Assembly (NCBI GenBank): GCA_003520425.1
Contig: DOUU01000324.1
Location: 11,601-17,824, forward strand
Source: Deltaproteobacteria bacterium
GTDB lineage: Bacteria; Myxococcota_A; UBA9160
Direction of reading: 5' to 3'
DNA: 6,224 nt
Numbering within the stretch: the first letter of the stretch is position 1; each line of letters opens with the position of its first letter. Of this stretch, positions 1-6,197 are shown one piece after another. Below the pieces are notes generated by a model. That model searched no databases and had not been told where the DNA came from. It was given only the letters and a program-made list of their open reading frames with translations. The position numbers and the translations under genes were made by a program.

Positions 1-1
1 G

Positions 2-91
2 TACTGGCCCATTCTCGGTGTGACGCTCATGGCCTATGTGGTGCTCACCCAAATCGTGAAGGACTGGCTCCTCCATCGACGCTGGATTTGA
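2..91 (+). CDS. C-terminal end of a P-type (Mg2+-transporting type) ATPase, partial
   Basis: This is the last 29 codons of a gene that begins left of the window, read in frame from position 2 to a TGA stop at 89-91. The peptide holds a hydrophobic stretch ending in AYVVLTQIVKDWLLHRRWI. A terminal transmembrane helix, then a TQ-x-VK step and a short basic Arg/Trp-rich tail, is how MgtA/MgtB-type magnesium-importing P-type ATPases typically end; other P2/P3 ATPases end less similarly. If correct, the full enzyme (usually about 850-900 residues) would sit in the inner membrane and bring Mg2+ into the cytoplasm using ATP. The family call rests on one short helix and tail only. The catalytic DKTGT motif lies outside the window and cannot be checked, so another P-type ATPase remains possible. 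Confidence 0.6.
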   Translation, partial: YWPILGVTLMAYVVLTQIVKDWLLHRRWI

Positions 92-311
92 TGACTTGAT
101 CCCGGCCGCGGGGTCACGAATGAAGCTCGATCGTCCTTCCGCGAGCGTCGATGCAGTGGCGCACTGTGATTGACACCCTTGTCTCGTGCGTTGGGGCAAG
201 GGCGGCGACCTGTTTGCGACCGCGGGACTCGGCCGAGGGGGCGTGGAGCCGCGGCCGCGGTCTCGCACGCCTGCCACGGGCTGCGCCGGGAACGAAGCCC
301 TCAGGCATACT
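92..311. other. Non-coding gap between ATPase and glycosyltransferase
   Basis: About 220 bp with no supported gene. It contains the hairpin at 98-115. A perfect TTGACA hexamer sits at 170-175, but the 17-bp-spaced position downstream (193-198) reads ggggca, so no sigma70-type -10 element pairs with it. A partial -10-like CATACT lies at 305-310, immediately before the GTG codons at 312 and 318 used by the next gene. No clear promoter can be assigned. The reading frame of the glycosyltransferase remains open back to a GTG at 186, but that stretch encodes a Gly/Arg/Pro-rich segment unlike a protein N-terminus of this family. Confidence 0.5.
98..115. terminator. GC-rich hairpin just after the ATPase stop (possible terminator)
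   Basis: Arms GATCCCG (98-104) and CGGGGTC (109-115) form a 7-bp stem, including one T-G wobble pair, around a GCCG loop. It begins 7 nt after the upstream gene's TGA. No T-run follows on the + strand, so it would be a weak intrinsic terminator or merely a 3'-end-protecting hairpin. Confidence 0.35.
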
Positions 312-1739
312 GTGCTCGTGCCTCGTCGCGCTGCCCTGATCGCGGCCTGCGTGGCCGCGCTGCTGATCCTGCCCGGACTCGGCCTGACGCCCCTCGTCGA
401 CTGGGACGAAAGCATCTACGCGGCAGTGTCTTTGGGGGTTCTGGAAAATGGACCCTTCCGGCTCGAGTGGAACGGCGAGCGCTACGACCGCAAGCCACCA
501 CTCCTGTTCTGGGCGATGGCGTTGTCCTATCGGTTTCTCGGCGTGAGCGAGGCGTCCGCGCGTGCGCCTTCGGCGCTCGCGGGCATTGCCACGGTGGGTC
601 TTGCGGCGTGGGCAGCGGCGCGTCGCGCTGGGCTCGTGGCAGGCCTTGCGGCGCCAGCCTTTCTCCTCGGCTCGGAGCTTTTCTTGGAGCGTGGCGGCCG
701 GCGCGCCTGTACTGACGCACTTGTCATCGCATTCAGTATGGGGGCGCTCGTACTCGCCCAGTCCGACAGGAGGCGCAGCCGGCGTCGTTGGGGAGCCGGC
801 GGGGCGGTGGGGCTCGCGATCCTCTCGAAGGGAGCCGTGGGCCTGCTGGCGCCTGCCTCTCTATGGCTTGCGGGAGTCACGGGCCGCGACCGAGAGCAAA
901 GGCGAAGCGCCGTCTGGATCGGCACGGTCGGCCTCGTCCTGGCTTCTCCCTGGTACGTGTACCGGATCGTCGCCGATGGGAGTGCCTTCCTGGCAACCCA
1001 TTTCGGGCGCGAAATCATGATTCGGGTGCTGCAGCCCATCCATGGAACGGGCGCTCCGTGGTGGTATCCGCTCTGGGTGCTTTGGAGAGGGGGAGGTCCG
1101 TGGGTTGTGCTGGCGTTCGGGGCAGCGGCGGCATCGGCCCTCGCCGATCGGTCACGGCGGCCTGAAACGGCGCCGTGGATCATCGCCGCGATCCTCGTGC
1201 TGGGCGTATCGATGGCAATGCAAACCAAACTGCCCTGGTACCCGCTTGCAGTGTTGCCCATGCTCGCGGTCTCCGGCAGCATCGCATTGGGCGGTGCACT
1301 CCTCCCCGAGGACTCGAGAATCGCGGTAGCCCTGCGCGTGGGCTTCGCCCTGATTGCTCTCGCGACTCTTTCCACGGCGGGCAGGGCGCGGGAGGACGTC
1401 CTGGCGGGCGAGCGAGAGTTTGAGGATTTTCGGCGCCTCGGAACTCGCGTCGCGGCGATCGTTGCGGAGGAGCCCTTCATTGGCGCGACTGAGGAACACC
1501 CGAGCCTCGTTTTCTACGGCGGGCGCCCGATCCGGAGGTTTGGGGCGGACGAGCTCGATCGGCTCGTGCTCGATCCGAAGGCTCTACCGCGCACCGCACT
1601 GGTTCCTGCTGAACACGCGGGCGCGTTGCTCGCAGCGGGTGCCGTTGAGCTAGGACGCCTGGGCGATCGCGTTCTGGTGCGCCGCGGCGCCTCTTCGGAG
1701 GTTCTCTCTTCTCGCGACGTGCAGGCGGCCCGACCCTAG
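312..1739 (+). CDS. ArnT/PMT-like (GT83/GT39-type) membrane glycosyltransferase
   Basis: This is a polytopic inner-membrane GT-C enzyme of about 475 residues. The family moves a sugar from a polyprenyl-phosphate donor to an acceptor such as lipid A, other glycolipids or proteins on the periplasmic face. Numbering from the GTG at 312, a first transmembrane helix (about 7-25) is followed by the acidic motif DWDESIYA (30-37), matching the catalytic Asp-Glu loop (DExxYA) of ArnT. Next come DRKPPLLFW (59-67), an SARAPSAL segment (82-89) and a TDALV element (134-138), all in the order expected for the family. Further hydrophobic helices lie near 88-104, 136-150, 164-188, 199-217, 264-278, 287-303, 309-328 (KLPWYPLAVLPML) and 337-355, followed by a soluble tail of about 115 residues. 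The start is uncertain: GTG 312, GTG 318 or upstream GTG codons back to 186. CGGGAACGAAG at 287-297 is only a weak ribosome-binding site. Acceptor and sugar cannot be told; no arn operon partners are present. Confidence 0.85.
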   Translation: MLVPRRAALIAACVAALLILPGLGLTPLVDWDESIYAAVSLGVLENGPFRLEWNGERYDRKPPLLFWAMALSYRFLGVSEASARAPSALAGIATVGLAAWAAARRAGLVAGLAAPAFLLGSELFLERGGRRACTDALVIAFSMGALVLAQSDRRRSRRRWGAGGAVGLAILSKGAVGLLAPASLWLAGVTGRDREQRRSAVWIGTVGLVLASPWYVYRIVADGSAFLATHFGREIMIRVLQPIHGTGAPWWYPLWVLWRGGGPWVVLAFGAAAASALADRSRRPETAPWIIAAILVLGVSMAMQTKLPWYPLAVLPMLAVSGSIALGGALLPEDSRIAVALRVGFALIALATLSTAGRAREDVLAGEREFEDFRRLGTRVAAIVAEEPFIGATEEHPSLVFYGGRPIRRFGADELDRLVLDPKALPRTALVPAEHAGALLAAGAVELGRLGDRVLVRRGASSEVLSSRDVQAARP

Positions 1740-1765
1740 CGCTCGCTACAATGTTCGAAGAGCTT

Positions 1766-1790
1766 GCAAAGGTGCGACAAGCACCCTTGC
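1766..1790. terminator. Stem-loop in convergent gap, candidate bidirectional terminator
   Basis: Arms at 1766-1775 (GCAAAGGTGC) and 1781-1790 (GCACCCTTGC) pair over 10 positions with a single A-C mismatch around the loop GACAA. It lies 26 bp after the glycosyltransferase TAG and 22 bp beyond the TAA (minus strand) of the exported-protein gene, the expected place for a shared terminator of converging genes. The + strand continues TTCCCTC, so the U-tract is poor. Placement and symmetry are the main support. Confidence 0.5.
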
Positions 1791-1812
1791 TTCCCTCGCC
1801 AGGCCCGCAACG

Positions 1813-3741
1813 TTAGCGCGGCGGACGCCGCATCTCTCGGAACCAGGCCCGGTATTGCGCCATTCGCAGGCGCTGTTCACTCGGCGCGTGGCGGTGACAG
1901 GTCTCGTACTCCCGCGTGCCCTCGGCGGCACCCCAGCGCAGCTCAATGCAGTCGTTTGGGTTGTAGGCCATTTCAAAGGCTGGCCTGCGGGCCAGGATCT
2001 CGGCCACGGTCAGCCGCCAAGGACTTCCATCGCTTCGCGTGTACGTGATCGTGCGCTCGCTGATCTGCTGCGTGTGCAGTCGCTCGACCTCGGCGCGGCC
2101 CTCCTGCGGGCGAAGCGGTCCAAGCACAAAAAGCTCGGGATGACGCACCACGCGTTCCGGGAGGTCTGTCAGGACTGTCATCGCAATCAGAAGACGCATA
2201 TCCCGCGATGGGGTCGAATAGTCTTCCCACAGGCCGGTGGTCTCGAAGATCCGACTCCCCTCGGGCATCGGAATCGTGGCTCGGGGATTTGCCCGCATGT
2301 ATCGCTCGCCGTTCTCCACGGAACCCAGGCGGGTCTCGAGCTGCTCCACAAGAGCGTCGAGGGTGTCCTCGTACGCACGGGCTGGATCGACGCCTTTCGG
2401 ATTGATGAGTTGTGCCATCCGCGCGTAAAATGCATCGGGCGAAAGCATGGCCTGCTGATCGGAGTAGGGAATGAACCGGGAGTCCACCCGCAACTCCCGG
2501 TTCGAGAGCGCGCGCAGCCGGGTCGCACCTCCGATTTCCGTTCCCGACCCCGTTTCCGAGACGGGCACCAACGGCCGGAACTCTTTGAAACCGGGCCCAG
2601 CGCTCGCGAGCCGGCTCGCGAAAAGGAAGGTGCCCTCCCAGAAGCGTTTGCGGCCGACAGACGCATCAGGCTGCGCGTCCACTGCGAGCAAGAGCCCACT
2701 GCGTTCGGACGTCTGTGGCACCCAGTGCACGATCATGAGCGTGTGGCCGTAGGGATCGGCGTAGATCGTGCCGGGTCGCAGCGCATCGCGGTCGAGCGCC
2801 ACGGGATAAAAGTCGGTGGCCTCGTCATCGAGCGCGGTGCGTGCATTCCCGGACTGAACCACATCGACGACACGCCGCGAAAAGACCTTGAAGGCGTCCA
2901 GCGAGTCTCGGAGCCGCATCAGCTCCTGGTTCGTGGCAGGCGGGCCGCAGCGCGGCGGGGCGCTCGAGCTGCCTCGGCTACACGCCCGGAAGCCGAAGGG
3001 CAGCCGGAGTTTCCAGGCGAAATAGGCGCGCAAAAAGTAGGGCAGATCGGCACAATCTGGTGTGGCGCGGAGCGCCTTGGGTCCAGGCTCATCCTCCCCG
3101 AGGCCGAGGTAGTCGTGGAGCAGGTTTCGTGCCGGATCCCGCAGCACAGGCTCGAGCGAGGGAAAGCCAAGACTGGTCTCTGGTGGCGCATCGAAAAGGT
3201 GCTCGATCCAGACCGAGTAGAGCGCCTCGCTGGCGCGGTCCCACCCCCCACGCATCTCGCTCGGCGCGCTTTCCGCGCCTTGCCGCTCCGAGCGGTTGGC
3301 GGCACCGAGTTCGACTTTTCGACATGCCACAAGGTGATCGCCGCGGCGTGCCTCCACGCGCCAGCTCCCGGACGCGGGCCGCTCGATGGTCGCAACGAGG
3401 CTCCACGGGGGACCGCCCCGCTCCACGGCCTCGAGCGGCATCACACGACCGGCGGGATCGACTGCGACAAGTTCCGAGATCGGCTCGCGCTCCGCCACCG
3501 CAATGAATCGCAATCGCACATCCGCCAGGGGCCGGCGCGGCGACCACCAGAGTCGGACGTCAAAAGGCTCCGTACACGCGGCTGTGGATTGGATATCGCC
3601 TGGAGCGCTCGCGGCTCCTGGCGGGGTCGCGAGCGCGGCGACGCCGCAGGCGAGAAACCCCAAGAACGCCGCCGTTGCCAAGCCGCAGGCGCGGCTCACT
3701 CGTCGCTCAAGGCGCGAGCCCTCGCCTTCGGCGCACTCCAT
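1813..3741 (-). CDS. Exported protein with beta-sandwich domain and Cys-His-Asp (papain/NlpC-like) region
   Basis: I do not recognise a named family. The 642-residue product (ATG at 3741; a TTG at 3759 would add six residues) begins with a basic segment and a hydrophobic core, then an ALA site near residue 38, a typical Sec signal peptide. Residues about 56-145 are strand-rich with a GGPPWSL turn and look like an Ig-like domain. The central part holds PDCADLPYFLRAYFAWK (Cys230), a PYGHTLMIVHW strand (His333) and LAVDAQPD (Asp355). That Cys, His, Asp order, with the Cys at a helix start and the His on a strand, is that of papain-fold and transglutaminase-like enzymes, so an extracytoplasmic peptidase, amidase or transferase is plausible. 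The roughly 270-residue C-terminal region is charged and unassigned, with a WEDYSTPSRDMRLLIAM segment. The mature part has seven cysteines (56, 140, 230, 254, 265, 598, 615), fitting three disulfides plus one free nucleophile. No clear Shine-Dalgarno precedes either start. Confidence 0.8.
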   Translation of the reverse strand: MECAEGEGSRLERRVSRACGLATAAFLGFLACGVAALATPPGAASAPGDIQSTAACTEPFDVRLWWSPRRPLADVRLRFIAVAEREPISELVAVDPAGRVMPLEAVERGGPPWSLVATIERPASGSWRVEARRGDHLVACRKVELGAANRSERQGAESAPSEMRGGWDRASEALYSVWIEHLFDAPPETSLGFPSLEPVLRDPARNLLHDYLGLGEDEPGPKALRATPDCADLPYFLRAYFAWKLRLPFGFRACSRGSSSAPPRCGPPATNQELMRLRDSLDAFKVFSRRVVDVVQSGNARTALDDEATDFYPVALDRDALRPGTIYADPYGHTLMIVHWVPQTSERSGLLLAVDAQPDASVGRKRFWEGTFLFASRLASAGPGFKEFRPLVPVSETGSGTEIGGATRLRALSNRELRVDSRFIPYSDQQAMLSPDAFYARMAQLINPKGVDPARAYEDTLDALVEQLETRLGSVENGERYMRANPRATIPMPEGSRIFETTGLWEDYSTPSRDMRLLIAMTVLTDLPERVVRHPELFVLGPLRPQEGRAEVERLHTQQISERTITYTRSDGSPWRLTVAEILARRPAFEMAYNPNDCIELRWGAAEGTREYETCHRHAPSEQRLRMAQYRAWFREMRRPPR

Positions 3742-4135
3742 CGCGAAGCGCGAGCCCAAACTGGGCGCGCGCGCTGCGCACCCATCGCGCAGAGCCTTCC
3801 ACGCAAGTCTTCGGCGGAGGCACGCCCGTCACCTTGCGCGCATGCATCCCCTTCCCATCGCCCACGCGATTTCTGTTGAAAATTGCGCACCCCATCGCAG
3901 CCCGCTCCTCGCAGGGAGGCCTGAGCCGGGCTGAGCCTATCGCTCTCTGTGGTGAAAGCGAGCGACGGGGGCTGCACCGTTGGCCGAAGCTCCCGATCGG
4001 GACGCTTCAGCGAATCGGCCAGCTCCCGCCTTTGAGAGCATCACTTGGGGGGTGCGAGTGTCACCCGCTCGGAAGACGTCGAGAGTTCCACGACGGTTTC
4101 CACCCCGTGAAGTCTCTGGAAGAGGAACACCCCTG
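3742..4135. other. Long intergenic region between kinase and exported-protein genes
   Basis: About 390 bp with no gene I can support; short frames on both strands are Arg/Ser-rich and lack recognisable motifs. It should contain the 3' end signals of the kinase and the promoter of the exported-protein gene. Visible structure: the palindrome at 3981-4021; a 5-bp stem GGGTG (4050-4054) with CACCC (4062-4066) that might end the kinase transcript but lacks a T-run; and an AT-rich patch at 3866-3886, unusual in this GC-rich setting, forming an imperfect dyad of GCGATTT with AAATTGC. No convincing -35/-10 pair was found on the minus strand. Confidence 0.5.
3981..4021. repeat. Large interrupted palindrome between the two minus-strand genes
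   Basis: The core TCCCGATCGGGA (3991-4002) is a perfect 12-bp palindrome. It is extended by GAAGC (3986-3990) pairing with GCTTC (4004-4008), with one unpaired C at 4003. An outer pair TGGCC (3981-3985) and GGCCA (4017-4021) brackets it, leaving an 8-nt asymmetric loop. It lies 114 bp past the kinase stop and about 240 bp upstream of the exported-protein start. It could be a repressor-type operator or a transcript-end hairpin; no T-tract follows on either strand, so a simple intrinsic terminator is less likely. Confidence 0.55.
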
Positions 4136-5983
4136 CTAGCGCATCTGCGAGACTCCAAGCCTCCGGAGCATCGAGCGCTTCTTTTGAGCATGCCCCTCCA
4201 TGCGCTGGAGAATGTCACAAAGAAAGCGCACCGCCTCGACCACGTACGGACCCTTGTTGAGCATGACGCACTCCGCACGCCCGCTCATCGCTGCATCGGT
4301 TACCTCGGCTCGTGACGGCATTCCTTTCTTGGCAAGGCTCTCGAGGACCTGTGTGGCCCAGATCACCGGGACGTGCGCCGCCTCACAGAGCCAAAGCATC
4401 TCTTCTTGTACTTCCGCCAGCCGCGAAAACCCCATCTCCACGCCAAGGTCGCCGCGGGCCACCATGACCCCGATTCGAGGACTCCGCAATGCCTGGAGCA
4501 AGAAGCGCGGGAGCTCCTCGAAGGCACGCCGGGTCTCAATCTTGAGGACGACGCCCAGATGGCCGCCATGGCGTTCCTTAAGAGCCGCCAGCAGCTCGTC
4601 CACGTCTTCCGGCTTCCTCAGGAAGGAGAGCCCCACCATGTCTGCATGGGCAACGACGAAGTCGAGATCCTCCCTGTCCTTCTGGGTAAGCGCCGAAAGG
4701 TGCATTTCAGTGTCCGGAAAGTTGATGCCCCGGTCACTGCGGAGCTTGCCCTTCCCGGAACGCGCGTGTGTGATCTCGATGCGGAGCCCTTCCGGAGAGA
4801 CCTCTCGCACGATACCCCCGAGCTTGCCGTCGTCGAAGAAGACCCGCTCCTTTGGCCGAACGTCCGCAAAGACTTCGGGCAGCGTGCAGCCGATCATCGC
4901 CGGTCGCAGGACGACTCCCACGTCGTTTGTCGCGGCGGGCTGACCCATCTGGACGTCGCTTGTCAAGAGGAGTGCGTCGCCGACCGCGAGTCGCAGTGCT
5001 TGGGAAACCGGAGGGACCTCGCCCACCGTCCCAGCGCTTACGAAGGCGCCGCTGCGGTACAGGTTCACCCTCGTTTGGGAACCGACATAGATATTGCGGT
5101 CGGCTTCCGCACAGTAACGGCCATCGGCCATTCTCAGGACTGCGAGGGAACGAGGTCGGCCGCGCACGTCGTTGAAGCGCAGCTCGTCCCCGTGCTCGAG
5201 GCGGCGCAAGAGCGCCCCGTCGAGCGGCAGCACCGGTCCTGAAGCGCTCGAGGGCGTTGCCGTGTCCTGGATCCAGACCCGGCCGGGCGCCAGGATTTGC
5301 CCCGCGTCGTCTCGCAGCGGCCACACATGGAGGACGCCCGGCCCGGGCTCGACTGGGCCCGTGCGCAGCTTCGGGCCCGCGAGGTCGCACTCCACGCGGC
5401 AGGGCCGGCCCACCTCTCGCTCGGCTCTTCGGAGGTGATCTACCATGCGCCGCCAGGCCTTGGCGTCGTCATGTGCGCAGTTGATCCGCATGACGTCCAT
5501 CCCGGCCGCGACGAGGTCGCGGACTAGGGCTGGATCGTCGGCGGCCTCACTCGACATCGTCACCATCACCCGCACGCTGCGCCCTTTCGGCGCAGGCCCG
5601 AGCAGTGCTTCCGTGTGTTCTGCAAGCAGACGGGTTCCGGTCCGGAAGTCGACTGGAGGAGCGGGCACAAGGTCGACAGGCAGGGGGGGATCGCAAAGCC
5701 GCGCGAGCGCCGTGAGCACGGAATCCACGCAAGCCAGCGTGTGCGGCTCAAGACGTCCAAGAGAACTCAAACCGAGTTTTGCAAGGTCATCTTGGATCTC
5801 TCGGACATCGTGCTGTCTTACAGCCAGGTAGTGAATCAAATTGCGAGCGCTCGGCTGGTGATCCGGAGGAATCTCAGCGAGTTCGCGCCCAAGGTCCCGT
5901 TCGAGCGCGAGCGCGGACTCCCGGAGCTCTCGAAGGTCGTGAATCAGCTGATCGATCGTGCGGTTTGTGTGAGTAATCGCCAT
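4136..5983 (-). CDS. pyk: Atypical pyruvate kinase (pyruvate kinase-like protein) with N-terminal helical domain
   Basis: Pyruvate kinase transfers phosphate from phosphoenolpyruvate to ADP in the cytoplasm, the last step of glycolysis. The 615-residue product starts at ATG 5983; an in-frame TAA upstream at 6038-6040, with no other start codon between, fixes this start, though no Shine-Dalgarno is evident. Residues 1-130 form a charged helical domain (SARNLIHYLAVRQHD, LGLSSLGRLEPH) absent from classical enzymes. The barrel begins with VRVMVTMSSEA, then MRINCAH (Arg166, Asn168) and DLAGPKLRTG (Asp200, Lys205). The middle domain, about 209-418, is roughly twice the usual size. The barrel resumes with GINFPDTEMHLSALTQKD, LKIET (Lys481, Glu483, matching the catalytic Lys and metal Glu), VMVARGDLGVEM (Asp512) and WATQVLESL (Thr544). 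The usual SGET segment reads VMLNKGP, and the C-terminal allosteric domain is missing. Core catalytic and metal residues are kept, so PEP chemistry is plausible; a different phosphotransfer or regulatory role remains possible. Confidence 0.9.
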   Translation of the reverse strand: MAITHTNRTIDQLIHDLRELRESALALERDLGRELAEIPPDHQPSARNLIHYLAVRQHDVREIQDDLAKLGLSSLGRLEPHTLACVDSVLTALARLCDPPLPVDLVPAPPVDFRTGTRLLAEHTEALLGPAPKGRSVRVMVTMSSEAADDPALVRDLVAAGMDVMRINCAHDDAKAWRRMVDHLRRAEREVGRPCRVECDLAGPKLRTGPVEPGPGVLHVWPLRDDAGQILAPGRVWIQDTATPSSASGPVLPLDGALLRRLEHGDELRFNDVRGRPRSLAVLRMADGRYCAEADRNIYVGSQTRVNLYRSGAFVSAGTVGEVPPVSQALRLAVGDALLLTSDVQMGQPAATNDVGVVLRPAMIGCTLPEVFADVRPKERVFFDDGKLGGIVREVSPEGLRIEITHARSGKGKLRSDRGINFPDTEMHLSALTQKDREDLDFVVAHADMVGLSFLRKPEDVDELLAALKERHGGHLGVVLKIETRRAFEELPRFLLQALRSPRIGVMVARGDLGVEMGFSRLAEVQEEMLWLCEAAHVPVIWATQVLESLAKKGMPSRAEVTDAAMSGRAECVMLNKGPYVVEAVRFLCDILQRMEGHAQKKRSMLRRLGVSQMR

Positions 5984-6066
5984 GGCGGTCAGATGGTAGC
6001 GCGAGGATTTGGACCGAGTGATGAATAGCGTGGGAACTTACAGCGACGAATGCGCTGGACGACTGA

Positions 6067-6090
6067 GGCAATCGGTCTCAGACCGTTGCC
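6067..6090. promoter_or_regulatory. Strong dyad upstream of the kinase gene, candidate operator
   Basis: CGGTCT (6073-6078) and AGACCG (6080-6085) are perfect inverted repeats around a single C at 6079. They are extended by GGCAA (6067-6071) pairing with TTGCC (6086-6090), with one unpaired T at 6072. Eleven of eleven arm bases match. The site ends 83 bp before the kinase ATG on the minus strand, a position suited to a dimeric transcription-factor site. It could instead be a terminator hairpin of a gene to the right, though no T-run follows on either strand. Confidence 0.45.
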
Positions 6091-6155
6091 ATCTGCGCCC
6101 GCATTCGCATTCGCGTCGGCTTGCCCGCCCCGCGTCCTATCGTGCCCGCTTGGGC

Positions 6156-6197
6156 GATCCCCTGTGCGGGGATCCTCTCGGAGTTGATCCGGGGATC
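6156..6197. repeat. Cluster of GGGGATC direct and inverted repeats
   Basis: GATCCCC (6156-6162) and GGGGATC (6168-6174) form a perfect 7-bp stem with loop TGTGC. A second CGGGGATC occurs at 6190-6197, a direct repeat of 6167-6174 at a 23-bp period, and it also pairs with GATCC at 6186-6190. A separate stem, GCCC (6144-6147) with GGGC (6152-6155), abuts on the left. Function is unknown; the window ends too soon to place these relative to a right-hand gene. Confidence 0.45.

Noticed and set aside
170..198. A perfect TTGACA hexamer as a sigma70 promoter for the glycosyltransferase.
   Set aside because: The sequence 17 bp downstream is ggggca, with no acceptable -10 within 16-18 bp, so it is probably chance.
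527..1480. A 317-codon minus-strand frame opposite the glycosyltransferase.
   Set aside because: Composition is Arg/Ala/Ser/Pro-rich without domains, and it is the antisense of a clearly recognisable ArnT-like enzyme.
1855..3879. A 674-codon open frame on the + strand, running opposite the exported-protein gene.
   Set aside because: Its translation is rich in Arg, His, Gly and Pro, with no motif or signal. The opposite strand encodes a protein with a signal peptide, ordered motifs and paired cysteines. High GC content commonly leaves such antisense frames open.
4042..4138. A minus-strand frame just after the kinase stop reading AGVFLFQRLHGVETVVELSTSSERV and ending in TGA, which looked protein-like and suggested a frameshifted kinase C-terminus.
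   Set aside because: The kinase ends in a basic KKRSMLRRL tail that seems a natural terminus. The alternative frame has a stop shortly upstream, and its only start is a GTG giving about 29 residues without support.
4373..5242. A 289-codon + strand frame opposite the pyruvate kinase.
   Set aside because: It mirrors the conserved kinase barrel on the other strand and contains no recognisable protein features.
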